DNA of 64,000 bases, from contig OENT01000275.1 of the NCBI GenBank assembly GCA_900239685.1, positions 1 through 64,000 of the forward strand, read 5' to 3'. Positions 24,690 to 43,994 of this stretch are shown here, piece by piece. The stretch is from Rotaria macrura. Its lineage: Eukaryota; Rotifera; Eurotatoria; Philodinida; Philodinidae. Position numbers and translations under genes: made by a program. The first letter of the stretch is position 1; each line of letters begins with the position of its first letter. Below the pieces are notes generated by a model that saw nothing but the letters and a program-made list of their open reading frames with translations, had not been told where the DNA came from and made no database searches.

Positions 24690-25564
24690 GAGAATTGGAA
24701 ACGAGGTATCAATCAGTTTGGCAATCGGTATGACAATCGTCGTGGGGGTGCTGCTTGTGGTGGTATGTCGAACGTTTATGATGGAAAGATTAAAAACTGG
24801 AATTAGAATGTTCTCAGTTGACTTCTCATAAGTAATAAATCATTGCTACTTCAAAATGAGCAGCATTTCAATTCTGTTTGAAATATTTCCTAAATTCTGA
24901 TGACATGATATTTTTTGCAAACAACTTTCTGGAGGAGACACATCTTTCATATTATTTTTGACGATGCAAAATCGATTATCTCCTCCTGTTCGAAGACGTG
25001 TGATCGTGTTGTCTTTGTAGATAATATGAAAAAGATTCCATATCTGACAATAGATACTACTCATATTGAATTATCATTGAAGAAAACGGTTTTCGAGTTA
25101 TCTAGTTTGCAAGTTGTTAGAAACACAGCAGAGATCTCAGTCCTTTCATTAATACAGACACGTACCACTAGAGTAACCAAAATGCGTCATTCTACAATCA
25201 AAATAGTGATGTTCGCCCCTACTAATCATCTCCTCAAGGTAGTAGAACTTACACCGCATCTCAGAGTAACCGTCGTTATCATCAATCAAATGAGTGAGTC
25301 AAAGATGAAGAGATAGAAAAAGAAGATGATGACGATGCGGCCGCTGATGAAAAAACGAAGGAAGAGATCAAAAGCGAAGACGAAAGGGAGAAAATGAGAT
25401 GTAAACGAAAGCGAAGCAAAGCAGATGGTAAAATATCGAAAGTTCAATTATCGATAATGAACAGGTTGAAAACAAATATATCAGAAACAAAAAGTGGAAA
25501 ACAAAGATCTCGAAAGCAGAACCAAACGGTTCCCTCTAATACTCTAGCTAACCATCGTGACTGA
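24690..25564 (+). pseudogene. Decayed gene for a low-complexity, charged protein
   Basis: One plus-strand frame reads RWNDSENWKRGINQFGNRYD then an RRGG-type run near 24690-24760. A further block from about 25157 reads SNQNASFYNQNSDVRPY, SRTYTASQSNRRYHQSNE, then an acidic/basic tail (KDEEIEKEDDDDAAADEK, KRKRSKADGKISK) ending at the TGA at 25562-25564. In-frame stops fall at intervals in the second block (for example before SNQN, after RPY and after SNE). Arg-Gly-rich plus Gln/Asn/Tyr-rich plus lysine-rich composition suggests an RNA-binding protein, but I do not recognise it. An overlapping 133-codon open frame in another phase (24915-25316) is probably a shadow. Confidence 0.35.
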
Positions 25565-28500
25565 ATCAAGCTTATGTTGTTCTATTCCCGTTCACACGTG
25601 CGAAAATTTTTTTTTGTGCTTCCGATGAAAAAGCTTTTATTGTGAATTATGAAATGAGCATCACATTCAAGAAAAAATCTCACAGCAAGGCTCAAACTCC
25701 TAAATATAAAATTTTAGTTAACATCGATCATTCTATTTAAAATTCAGGAATTTTTAACGTAAATATTTTCTACGAAGTTTCTAACAGGATTTTAAGATTT
25801 ACTGAAAATATCTTTGCTGAATGGTCTGAATAGAATTTAAAGCAGACGGACGCATAGAACAGTGGTTTTGATAGCAGATGTTACACCTGTTGATTTTCGT
25901 ATAGTATCTTTACGTGGGCAAGATACAAGAAAAAGTGTCATTGGGTTAACTCAAAACCTGTTATGGAATCATCTTTGCTTTTATCATCAATCGTATAGTG
26001 TGCTATAAAACATGTCACTTTGGCTTATTGTCTATAGGTAACACGAGAGGCATTTAAAATACATATACCAGCAAGAGAGTGAATCTAGATATGTGTTTGT
26101 TGTTTGATAAAACATCTAAGCCTACGTTTACAAGCTAAAAAAGTCACCCAGATTCTATGACCTAGGTGAATTCGATACGTAATTGAAGCTTTTATTTGTT
26201 TTTCTTTACAAAATAATTAAACATTAGCTGTCATCAGAATTCACTTACCAAGGGCATGAACGTTGGTAGTGCTTGAATATGCTCTTCCCTTACATGCACT
26301 CCAGAAAAAATGAACGAAACAATCGTCACACATAAGGCGAGCGCAAGCTTCTTTTTACCAGAGATTCTTGAATTTCTCGTATAAACGAATGAATAGTATG
26401 TGATCGATTTATTATGGTTGTAAACGTATTCGCGTTCGATTATATTTGAATCCTGATGAGTTACATCATCTTTTCAAGCAAGTCTTTGGTCGATAGTAAA
26501 ATGTATACTTTCTTTACTGATTGCTATTGATAATGTTAAAAATTTAAGACAGCATTCATTACTTGACTTCAGTTTCATTCATAACGATCGGTTAGGTGGC
26601 TCAAGTGCATAAGTATGTTAGGTAAACTTTTATTATACTCTATGCGGAATACAAAAAAAATTGGTTCTAACATTGTTCTATCATGTAATGCAAAACATTT
26701 ACTCTGATACGATCTCATCCGATGAAATCTTTATTTTTACCTTACCCAATAAACTTGTTATCTAGTTCTCTTGAAGACTGGATCAGCTTGAAGGCTCTAA
26801 AATTAATGAGTAGATAAATAGTATCAAATAGAGATTAACGAGGAGAGCTTTTTGTCCTTCCGTAGCCCAAGAACAAAGCCCTCCAACTGTTAAATTGTAC
26901 TATGCAGGCACATGCTTTATGTTACTCTTCCTCCAATTGATTGCTACGGTATAGTATTTTCTAAATTTATATCAGAAAATCGTGCTAAATTGGAGAATGA
27001 TTCTGATGGAGCTACAACCTGTAGTATTTTCTAATTGAAACTATCATAGTTTTTCCAAAGTTAAATTGTTTTCTATTACAATATTGCATAATGTCTAATT
27101 GTAAAAAGAAATTATATTATGAAACATAAACGAATGCATGATATGATTTATGATCTCATTTATGTTTATTTTCTTTTGCATGGATCAATTCTCAACAAGA
27201 ATATTTCGAGATGATCTATTCATTTGTGCTAAAGAGATATTTCATAGATGACACATGCAGTTGACAACGCTTCTATTGAAGATCATATGTAAGGTTGCCA
27301 CTTTTTACTCATGTAGTTCAGAAGAGACTGGCTGAAACAACAAATTTCGTTGAAATGAAATCTGTTTTTCTCAATAGACACTATTATTGATTTTAATTGT
27401 TCATAACGAATATGTAAAGTTATTTACATATAAACAAATCACTTTGTATTTTATCAACTAAAAATAGTCCGATAACGTTATATTAATCTTCTTTTAATTT
27501 CTTCTCTAAAAATTAAATAAAGCACAGACACAAATATAAATGTACATAGACGCCTCACCGAAAAAGTCATAAATTTTTATCACGTTGCTTATTTAACAGT
27601 ACTTCTAAACATATAAATGTTTCACTTTTTTGCTGTTATATCATCGATAGATTTCAATAGCTCTTCAATTGCACCACTAATAAAAACAAAATCATCAATG
27701 AAACCCTACTCTTTTTGAACAATGCTTATTGATATGATGTTAGATAAATGTATAGTTAGGTGAGTTTTCTTCGAAATATTTTTTTCTGTTTTGCGTATTT
27801 AAATATGGTGATGATGTTGTTTATATCAAAGAGAATACATATTAATTCCAACATTATAAATGTATCAAATTCATTTTGATATTCATCTTCAATTTTCATT
27901 CGTACAGAATAAAGCATTTTCTACATGATATTGAGTGCCATCTTCTATATACTCGTGAAAATATTTCTTTTTCTTCTAACAACTTAATATCGAATGACTA
28001 AATACATGCTTTCTCTATAAATGATCATTCTCATTCTCAGAATCTGATGAATACTCTACAAAAGTATCATCGGATAATGATGGCTCGTGCTATCGTTGGA
28101 TTCTTTCATTTGCTTATTGGCTTTTACTTTTCATTCTCATTCGATCGATTACCGCACATCGTTTAAATTTTCTTGAACCATAGGTAATTGTAGTTTCAAC
28201 ATTTCTATATCGTTTGGCTTCTATTAGTAACAATAATCATGTTTTATTCTTATGATTCTAACTGGTAGCAAGAGAAAAGTTGATTAGTGCGAACTTTTAC
28301 AAAGTGAAGTGTGGAACTCACATATTCATTATAAGCTACGATATAACACTAATTACTACAGTCTATGACAGTAAATAGCGATAGCTGCTAAACTTCAGGT
28401 TAAGATTTACATACATGTTTAATATGAAAACTACATGTTACTTGTACCAAATGCAATTTTGTTGTAGGAAAATTGTATTTTAGCATAGAATGAAAAGTTT

Positions 28501-29316
28501 AAAATTGTTGATTCTTTTCCTCTTGTGTTTGTTTTAAGTAGTGGAGGTACATCTTGTAGAAAATAACTTTGAAGACCTTTAAGTATCACCTGGTAAATAT
28601 GACATAGCAGGCCTTTTTGCACAAATAAACACGAGTTGTATAGGGAAATCTGATTGAAGTGACTCACTTTGCATCTTTGTAAATAGAGCATATCCAAATG
28701 TTTTATTTTATTTTCATCATTTTTCGACTAATAAAAACTATCAAAAATAACGATGTCGCTAATGGATAGCATAAGTAAAATTAAATGAATGAGTTACGGT
28801 CCGGTGTGCAAATTGCAACTCAGCGTTAAGTATTTGTTTCTGAACTACTACACTTGATCTATGCAAACTAAGTAAGAGGGAGATTTTAATTAATCCTAAC
28901 CTCAAACAGACCGATTAAGATAAGCATCGAAGCTTTCGAAGTTTACTGATTTAAAATGATATAGATGTCGCTAAATTTACATGAATAATTCTACAGAGGC
29001 TTCCAATCAGCTCATTGAATACTATCGACTTTCGTTTAGCTCTTCGTATGATTTCTTTTTCTTTTCCTGTTCTTTAAATGGAGTATGTATAGAAAAAAAA
29101 AAGTTCAATACAGTTTTGATTGAATGCCGATCTGTCCACAGTAGAGTTCATTCATTCATTCGATACGATCGCGATGTGACACTTCCGTTCGTTGATCTCT
29201 ATTAAACATACTAAACAAATATTAGATGTAACGTAGGCGTGTGTACGTGATGATTGGTGTCGTTGACGACTCATTTGACACTTGTCTGTATGTTGTACAA
29301 CAGATTTCATGGGAAT

Positions 29317-29598
29317 CTATTTAAATATATATATTTTGAACCTTACTAAAGTATAATTTTTTTCTAGATTCTGTTGTCTTTTTTTATTTATTTCTCGAAC
29401 GATGCCAATAACACACAATAATAATAATAATAATTCAGCAACAACAAAACCTGATGTAAGCATGTTTGCTGTATTAAATTGTTTTATCAGTGAAGTTGAT
29501 TTTGTCGATAAGATACCATTATAATGTTTCCTTTGTACACACATAGAGCAAAAATTAGAAACTGAAGGAAAAGAAAAAAAAGGAACCATCACGCTCAT
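29317..29598 (-). CDS. Possible small single-pass membrane protein
   Basis: An ATG-initiated frame of 93 codons, oriented away from the CRMP gene start 120 bp further on. It has a hydrophobic segment at about 49-69 (SGFVVAELLLLLLCVIGIVR) followed at once by basic residues (INKKRQ), as expected for a type I/III membrane anchor. The leucine run is encoded by an (AAT)n microsatellite on the plus strand, so the frame may be accidental. No family recognised. Confidence 0.2.
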   Translation of the reverse strand: MSVMVPFFSFPSVSNFCSMCVQRKHYNGILSTKSTSLIKQFNTANMLTSGFVVAELLLLLLCVIGIVREINKKRQQNLEKNYTLVRFKIYIFK

Positions 29599-29721
29599 AT
29601 TCCACTATAGGGAGATGCCAGAGAAAAGAAAAAGAAATATTCAATATAGATATTAGTAGTAGGAAAATTGTATCTAATCAAATAGCTCCTTAACTTAGTC
29701 AAGCACAGAAACATTAGATTT

Positions 29722-35450
<5,729 letters not shown>

Positions 35451-38400
35451 AGTATTTCCGAGTTGACACGAGTTTACCGCTTCTCTTCGTGTTAATTAAT
35501 GTGTTATTCGAATCAAATCATCGAGTTGATCGCTTTTTCTTTTGTTTCTTCCTTGTTTTCATCTTTGTTTAGTGTGAATGCTTAGATTGTTTAAATGAAG
35601 ATTGAGTCGTGATTAAAATGCATCGATTTTTTTTATAGATCTCATGTTGTTTTCAATTACTCACATATTTTTTGTTCTTGTAGGGATATTGAGTGAGACG
35701 ACTTTTATTTGCACTTCTGGGTTTCCATTTCTTTTCAGTATTTATCAACACTCCGTTTTGTTTTCATTTGATGCCATATTTTTTTTAATACAACTGCGTT
35801 CTTTTGTATTTTCGCTTTTTCTTGGCTATTATACTCGCATATTGACCTCGTTCCATTCCTATTATTTCCATTTTTTTTCTGTTAATTCTTTTCGCACTAA
35901 TATTACAGGATGTATTAATTGATTATGAAAATTCTTTTATTTCTTTCTCTCATCGAAAGACATTCCTTTCCATTTGACCTCCATGAAATAAATTTAAATT
36001 ATGAATAGATGATATTCGGTAGCTATGAAGAATGCATATTTGATCATGATTCACTCAAATACAATACCATAAATGATGCTATTCTCTACATGAAGGCAGT
36101 AATTGGTTAAATTATCAGACAAAATTTTACGTTCAATGCTAACGATATAAAACTATCGTAGTATCGTGCTGCTTTGTGTAGTAGACTTTTGACGGCCTAT
36201 ATTTACCACCAACGCAATGCATATAAAGATTGCGTAATTCAAAATTATATATCGGGCAACGGTGGCCGGTACTGTTTAATAATTTAAAAAAAAACTAAAT
36301 TAAGTCTGTAGTTGGAAATCATCAATGAAATACACCATTGTACTAAATAAATCTTATAGTTCGGATTATAGTTTGATACGTTATTGCATGATGTGACTTT
36401 TGAATTTATAAATCTATCATTGAATATGAAACATGTACGATAATGTTGTTACAATAGTTGCATGTCAAATTCAACTAATGACCACCGTTTTTAAAGATTT
36501 CTTAGTAATAGAACTTATTTTGATGACTTTGAATTATTACATCGAAGATTTCCATTAAAAGTCATCAAGAAACAAATAAACAGATCATTAAAGAAAATTC
36601 ATAATTTACAATTGAATATAATTAGCTGATGAGATATAAATTATGCATAGAATGTGAACGTAGATGTTCTTCTGGAACACATATGTCTAAAAAAGAGGCG
36701 TTTTCTGCTCACATAGTCTATTGATCAATGATCATTCATAGATGACTTGAGTAATTTATATTGTGGAAAATAAAGAATTGAACGACGAAATATTTCTTGT
36801 TTCTTAAAAATATGAACTACTTATATTTTAGTAAATATTTTATTTATTAATATCATCAAACAATGAAAACCTATAATTTGATTATTTCCTTTTATTCATT
36901 GGTATAGATGCCTGTATTTCTGTGAGTTAAACATATTTCCGTGATCTTGATATTGAAGTGTTTCGATTTTAAGTAGAAAAGCTAGTTGAAATATCACAAT
37001 GAAATTAGTTGATCATAGCCGCTTGAGATCATCGATAATGGTATCTGTTTGAAGCAAGAAATATGGATATCATTTTTTCTATGATTTTTATAGGAAATTC
37101 ACATATCCAATAATGCATGCAAAAGAACACATGTACATCTATCTGAACAAACGAATCATGAAAACAGAAGTATAAGCGGGATGTCTTCTTAACTATCTGA
37201 ATACATATACTGAACGATAAAATATTTGAAAGGATTTTTTTGGGAGTTGAGCAAGCCTTCAACTTTGAAATTGTGAATATAATTTCAACAAAGGATATTC
37301 CGCTATGTGTTCTAATTTTTTTTCTCAACACATCTCTATACGGATGTTAGTTACGTATCAAATCATATTCAGGCGCGGTTTTAATGAATTGGTTTTTTTT
37401 ATCATAGTTTCTTAATAAGAACGTTTTTCTTTTTCAACAATAGTATTTCAATGTTTTATTTTAAAGGACAATAATTATAGTCTTTATAATAATATAATAT
37501 GAGTAAAATATCATAGAAAAAAGATTGATAAGAAAATAAAGGTTCAATAATGTGACATGATTATTTTTTCACAATTATATGCAGATATTCATTGAAATAG
37601 GAGTAACTTTTGATAATTCAATACTGAAAACTATTGTGAATGCATGCAAGATAAACTTCTCATTATGACTGCACTGTATTCTGATATTGGCTTGATAGTA
37701 TAAATGTCTGTAAATTTCGATTCTGCATGGGAACAGTGACTAGTTAACTATATTGATTGTACTTTGTATGGTTTCAGTATAAGTTTATTATTTCAAGAAC
37801 ATACTCACGGAAAATAGTTTAACAATTTTATGTCATGAAGAAAGTGCAATTTTTCAAATTATTTATGTTCAGAATTATTATGTCAATGCGGGACAATTTT
37901 TTTAGAAAGGGAATACAGTGTAATACATTCACAATGAATGGTCTAGTGTAGATTATTGAAGATTTTGCCGATGAAAGAACAGCGAAAGATTCTTTCGACA
38001 TTCAAGTATGAAAATTTATGATTCAACACTAAGTATATAATCATACGATTATGGAAAAGTCTGATTATTGGAATGTTTTAAGATCGATCAACGTCGTAGA
38101 AGTTTATAGTTTTAGATTTCAATTCTATCACGAGTTGTGAGAGCATATATTTCAATAATTAGATCCATTCTAATTCTGATGCTATTTTTTAAGCATAAAT
38201 CAGACGTGCTCTATGAAGTCAAACCAACAAGAAAGAAAACCAATGAATCCTACGAAGTATTGGAGTTGACTTTTTCCGACTTGTATAGATACGTAGAATG
38301 TTGGTCAAGCAATAGAATTCAAGTAATGTTCAGTTGTCAATTAAATAGTACATCCAGACAAAGTAACATAAAAAACAAACATGATATTTGTTTTAAGTTT

Positions 38401-41076
38401 GATCTGAATAATAATCTAGCCATAAGCTGTTTTAGATTTAATATTATTGTATTTTATGTTTTTAAATCTTATTTGAATTAATAAATTAATCCTATAAACA
38501 AGCTTTAATTGACATCATACATCTTTTTCTTAGACTAGGCTGTTTGTCATGTTTTCATTCATTCTGCATTCAACTAAATTCTAATGCCACGGATGACATA
38601 TATTTGTCTAAGACGACAATAGATTTAGACAAAGAATTAAAATCTTTAATCATAATTAAGAATTCTAATAAATAAATCCAAAAATGTTGTTTCCAATATT
38701 TTGTAAAGCGGCATAGGTTTATTCTTATGCTCGGTCAGTATTGTCTAAGTTTACTGAAGAGAAAATAATTTTTAATAAATTATTCAAGCATTGCCAGATG
38801 ATAACGCTTGTTTATCGATCAATCTATCTATTTGAAGCTGAGAATCATTGAAAATCAATATTATCTTTGATGAACATAGAGTTTATAAGTCTAATTTCAG
38901 TTGAATAAGAGCAGCACGTGCATCTGAAATTAAGGAAATTGTATGACAATCAATCATCAGTGCTCTCTACTCAAAGGTGTCAACTTTTTTAAATAGATTC
39001 ATGTAAATGCCGACCTTTATCTAAGCATAGATATTACATAAATAAAATATTTTGTATTGCTTAGAAGATGAATGAAAATTTCAACGTAAGTATTCCTGTC
39101 AAAAGATAACATCGATATTCTATCAAATCCCAGCGTTGAAAAAATTCGTTTGTTGCATTATAATTGAAAGTATTCTGAATTTTGTTTGAGTTATGACATT
39201 AGTTATAATATAAACTTCTTTAACTTGATTTAGTTAGTTGTGACGATATTGTAAATTTACCCAACGGAAATCATTACTGATCCGGATGTTATTTGAAAAA
39301 ATGAAGGATAATTTTAATGGCTTAAAAAGTTCTAGACTATCTGATGACATTAATGACATAAAAGAAAATAATGAATGTAATCTAGTAATTGACTGTTTCA
39401 GTATCTTTTTTTTCTGGTATCTCAACTTTCTCCTGGTCTCATAGGCTAATTTTGTTCTATTAAAAACATTTCAATACTAATTATCTAACAAATAATAAAT
39501 TTTTGTGACATTCAGAAAACTGTTCTCGTAGATATGGTACAAAAACAATTGAATTTATGTAAATATTTTCCAGTTTAATCTTTTAATATCAAATTTGCTT
39601 TTCTTGCGTCTACTAAATACTTTTGAATTTGCGTTGAAATCGCATGATTTCACTGGTTTTGAGTTAACAATATTGATCCAACAGCTAATAATTCTTATCA
39701 ACGTACGATGCAAAAATGTCACGGCAACATTATTCCGTAATAAAATGACATGTGTTTTTGTGTTTTTACATTTGAATCTCCATTTCTGAGATTGTAAAGC
39801 TTCTTATTTCTATCGTTGATGAAAATGAATATAGTGTTTCAATTTAACGAACAGTGGATAGTTACAATAATTTAAAGTAGTTCACAATTTTAACGAGGAA
39901 ATGAACAAGTAAGCATTGACAAAAGAAATCGTGTGTCGAACGATGACAATTTTTTATGTCTTGCGTCAGCAAATAGTACTTGGTCGTTGACTACTGATTA
40001 CCTAAATCAGTGTGATTTTATGTAATTTAAATGGGAATTCCGTAGTTATGCGCATAAATGAAATTTGTGTCGATATTGATACCGCATCCCATCGATTGGC
40101 TTCCTGTAATAGCGTGTGTTTCACATGAATTACTCAGCTCTATTCTGAAGATAGAAAGTAGCTCAATAAACATCATTTACAAGATTGGTAGTAACCTAGT
40201 CTGCCGGTTTGGCGTTGTTACAGGCTCGTGCTCTTAGGTAACCCTATTGATTAAACCATTTCCGGCAAAAAAATGAGTACAGATAAGAACCAAGAATAGC
40301 ATCACTTGAACAATTAATAAGTGTGATTATGATCATTCATAAAACGTCCAAACTAGAAAATCATATTTATTCAAATACTCTGTTATATTGCCTCTTAGAA
40401 AACTAGAATAAATATATTTTCATTCGTAAAACTATACATATTATGTAGAGAATTGAAAGTGGAATTTCATCTTTTTTTACAATTTATGTTAACTTCATTA
40501 TAAAATAACCACAATGAGTTTCAATACAAATAAAAAAGTACTGAAAGAACGATGCACTCTATTGCACCCACCTATCAAACTCTGTTTTTCATCAGTACTG
40601 TGAAAAGTTCATAGGAAACATAATATAAAGTATAAAACTTGTTTAATCGTCTGTTAATATGTAAAAAAAAGCCATTGGTATTTATTATATTAGTAGTGAT
40701 GCACATAGAATCTTAATATCAAGATTGAATATATATTATGTTGATTATTCTGAATGAAAACTGTCAACGGAAATAAAAACCAAAAAACCTAATGAATACT
40801 GATATGAAAGCGGAAAATATTTGCAGATGTTATAGTAACACTAAGCATAGATATTTTAAATTCATGATTTCAATCATTTTATTTTTATGATGCTTATATA
40901 TATATGCATAGTTCTTAAACACACCAATTTAAACTTGAAAAAAAAATTCAAATCGATGATATAAAACGCACAGCATATTATTCGATTTTATTTGGTTGAA
41001 ATCGATTATTACACAAAATATGTACGAAAAAAAGATCGAAAGAAAAAGGCGACTCGTATTATTTATTGTTCTTTTT
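35451..41076. other. Intergenic, no supported gene
   Basis: 5.6 kb of AT-rich sequence. The longest open frame, 38137-38481 plus (114 codons), has no ATG at its head and a composition typical of AT-rich non-coding DNA. A slightly GC-richer patch near 40190-40265 is not a tRNA. Nothing else recognised. Confidence 0.45.
41062..41067 (-). terminator. Polyadenylation signal AATAAA
   Basis: AATAAA on the minus strand about 10 bp after the stop codon of the neuropeptide precursor. This is unusually close but in the right orientation. Confidence 0.4.
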
Positions 41077-42160
41077 TTATGACATATTGTCCGCTGCATT
41101 TTCATTGTCATCGTTTGCTGCTGTGCGTTGTGCCATTAACTGTTGAAGAGTGAAAGAATTGACTAAATGAATCAAAGAAGAAGCAAAATAAATTGTACTG
41201 TCATCAAATGAATCAACTCACGATCATTGTTGGCCGAAAGTCGAGAACGTGCATTTGGATAACGATGAGCATGATCAATCAGTTCACGAAGAATATTTTG
41301 ATACATTTCACCACTATCACTTTCCGATCGTTTTCCCCATAAATTATTCAAACGTTTTCCCCATAGTCCGTTTATACGTTTGTTTAAAGCACTAAAATAC
41401 ATCAAACAAAATAATAAACTATTCCGAAATACAAACTAAAATTGTTGTACTATTTTTAATTTGATTTTGAACATTATTTATACTTTCTTTTTATTTTGGA
41501 CTAAAACGATATCAATAAACAGAGTTCATGAAATTTTATTTGATTTCAACATTATTTCAGCTATAAAGGTATTATTAATTGTATGAAATTTTCTCATGAT
41601 GTTCTCTCACAACGAGGACGAAGCAGATAGTTTATTATTGTATCGTATGGACAGAAATATACTACTTCAATCATCTATACAATTAGCATTCACACAAAAG
41701 TATCAGATAGATTGGTTCTACAAAAAGAAAGTGAATAGAGAACATCTTTTACTATTTGATCATATTCAATATTAGTTTTTAAAATAGTATACAATCTTGA
41801 AATGCATGGGACCTCAGGGGAATCATTATAAATCTGTTTGATATTTCAGTATACTATTCATTATATAATGATAATCAGATACAAAATAGATCCTACCGAT
41901 TTTTATGACAATTTAAATTAGGATATTGGTTGAAATGGCAAAAAACAAACATCTATGATTTCAATTATTGGAAATATGATATTCTTTTTTTACGAATGAA
42001 TTCCAGAAGAAACTAAGTAACAATTTATAGGTGCCGATTATGTTCTATGTACTCACTGGTTATTGTCGTTATTTGAGGAACTTTCAGTAAACTTAGCATG
42101 AATGAAATATGTTTGTACCAAGACAATGAGTAGGACGAATATAACGATATAATGCTTCAT
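41077..42160 (-). CDS. Neuropeptide precursor with two LW-amide peptides
   Basis: Three exons (42160-42057, 41391-41222, 41162-41077) close in frame to 119 residues. The N-terminus is a clear signal peptide (MKHYIVIFVLLIVLVQTYF, cleavage likely after IHA). Then comes ALNKR-INGLWGKR-LNNLWGKR: dibasic KR sites and glycine amide donors that should release INGLW-amide and LNNLW-amide. The remainder (SESDSGEMYQNILRELIDHA then a helical stretch and an acidic tail) has no further GKR. C-terminal W-amide recalls cnidarian GLWamides and arthropod/annelid myoinhibitory peptides, but the second tryptophan of MIPs is absent, so orthology is open. It acts as a secreted transmitter or hormone, presumably through a GPCR. 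Intron 1 is 665 nt, intron 2 is 59 nt; an alternative acceptor for exon 3 would give an early stop. Confidence 0.8.
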
Positions 42161-43994
42161 GTTGACGGTAGATCTAAAGTTATTGCAGTGTGGAAATTAT
42201 TGATGAAATGTGAAAAAAATTTAAGAACATCTATATATATATATATTTATTTATGAAAAGAAGACTGTACGTATGGATGGAACATAAATAAAATGACACC
42301 GATGAGGCAAGAAAAAAAGGAGAAAGAAAATTACCAAGAGAAAAGCTTTTTTTCTCTCTGTCTGTCTATATTTTTTTTCTTCAATCTCCGCCTCGCAGAA
42401 GAATTTTATTTTGGGTTTTTTGATGAGAGTTAAAATATTGATATCATTTGACGTTCTATTCTTCGTTTTTGACGCAATCTGAATCATCTTATTGAAATCT
42501 TCTTTAAAAAAAAAGTTTTTCTTCAAGTTAATATAAAAAAAGCATTCTTGTCAAAATAACAGTAAACTCTTTTTGATAGAATACTCGCATGTTCACACAT
42601 CAGACTTTATATTTAAACTAAATTGGAAAGTTTTTCTTCAAAACTATATGATAAAAAACATTTTTCATTGAAAATTTCTTATGCAAAACATGAAATCTGT
42701 GTTACAAAGCTTGATCTAAGAAAAATGACACACTAACATGAGAAAAAAATATCCATGGCGAAGTAATATACGATCATTATTTTTCTCGTATATCGTATAA
42801 TTTATCCTTCCGATAATAAATGAAAAATAACTTTTGAATTCATTAAAATTCTAACCACGCAATAATTTGTTACTCGTAAACACAAATACAAAACAAGTAC
42901 CATGCTTCTCAATCTTGATTGCTCTACGTGTGATACGACGATGCTAACATTGGCTATTTATCTGTTGAATAGAATCAATAATTATATGATCTGCTTATCG
43001 AACGAAATTGCTTCTCAGATAGAAGAGCATTGTCTTGTCCTTACGTAAACTTTACCACTTATTTATTTATTTATTTATTTAATACGTAAAAACACTAAGT
43101 CTCTTATTTATTTATGATGGTTATTCCTCACAAGTCTTGCATTACTAATTTTCTCATTATAGAGTGAAGTTTTCCAAGAATATTTTTTGTTGATCTAACT
43201 ATATTGTATTTCGTAATTCACAAACATCTGTTTGACGTGTAGATAATAGAAATGATAGGCGTTGTATGCTTTTTTTCTTCGATAGTCTAGCCGATGGAAC
43301 AAACTATAGATAGAACATCGCTGATATTTATTGTTTTTCTAATTCTATCGATTATTACCAGCATATATAATAAGTAGTAATTATTACGTTTTTGAATGCT
43401 TCATATGAACATTACTGTTATTAAGTAAGAACACCTCATAATAGTGGTTCATACATATTTTATATTCTTTATCCTGTAACATACGTATTATGCATCAACT
43501 AGTACGAAATTATATTGAGTTGCAGACGTATATTAGTTGCTTTCTATTGACTTCTTTCATCTTAATCTACTGTCAGTGTTCAATGTTGAATAAATGAATA
43601 AGAACTAAAAAAAAAGGATTTTAAAATAAATCGAAATTAATTTTGGAAATATCTTACACAAGAAATACCTACTCCTATTATTTAATATCGTTGGAATATT
43701 ATTGAGTGTTAGGATTTCTTATTTCTCCAGCCGTTTTTTTCTTAAGTCTCAGAATGGAATAGTATAATATTCAGAATTTAAGATCAATATGTTGCTACGT
43801 ATTACAAACTGATTGACTGTATTTAGTCATATTAAAACTATAGTTTTTACTGCACCATCTTGTATGGAATAAGTAGTTTCGCTCTATATTTTATAAGTGT
43901 ATTCAACGAAAACTTTTCAAACATGTCCGATAAAATTTCCAGCATTTTGATCAACTTTAGACTAATTTCATTGTCATCTCCACTAATCCCTTAC
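42161..43994. other. Intergenic; (TTTA)n microsatellite
   Basis: AT-rich DNA upstream of the neuropeptide precursor. It contains a (TTTA)n run at 43060-43081. The open frame at 42251-42526 (minus) is Lys/Phe-rich low complexity. Just before the candidate exon, 43880-43990 (minus) reads coding-like (GDDNEISLKLIKMLEILSDM) but in another phase. Confidence 0.4.

Larger units (their letters stand above)
23020..29721. other. Long intergenic region with scattered coding-like shards
   Basis: 6.7 kb between two divergent genes. Besides the remnant at 24.7-25.6 kb, it holds an isolated open frame at 25841-26008 (plus) containing ADVTPVDFRIVSLRGQDTRK, and a hydrophobic stretch near 26841-26947 (plus; QEQSPPTVKLYYAGTCFMLL) followed by a possible donor GTATAG. 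Neither is joined to a recognisable gene. An (AAT)n microsatellite lies at about 29416-29433. The rest is AT-rich and unremarkable. Confidence 0.45.

Noticed and set aside
26841-26947. Possible Cys-loop receptor membrane segment
   Set aside because: QEQSPPTVKLYYAGTCFMLL loosely recalls the M2-M3 loop and M3 of such receptors, but the match is too short and no adjoining exon (M1/M2 or ligand-binding parts) is present.
38137-38481. 114-codon plus-strand frame
   Set aside because: It begins with GTG, not ATG, has AT-driven composition, no splice partners and no family signal.
40190-40265. Possible tRNA-like GC-richer patch
   Set aside because: No acceptor-stem pairing, no GTTCGAATC-type T-loop and no A/B box spacing could be found.
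41085-41123. Alternative acceptor (CTTCAACAG) for the last neuropeptide exon
   Set aside because: Using it gives a stop after about ten residues, whereas the TTTAG acceptor at 41163-41164 keeps a 29-codon frame to a natural stop.
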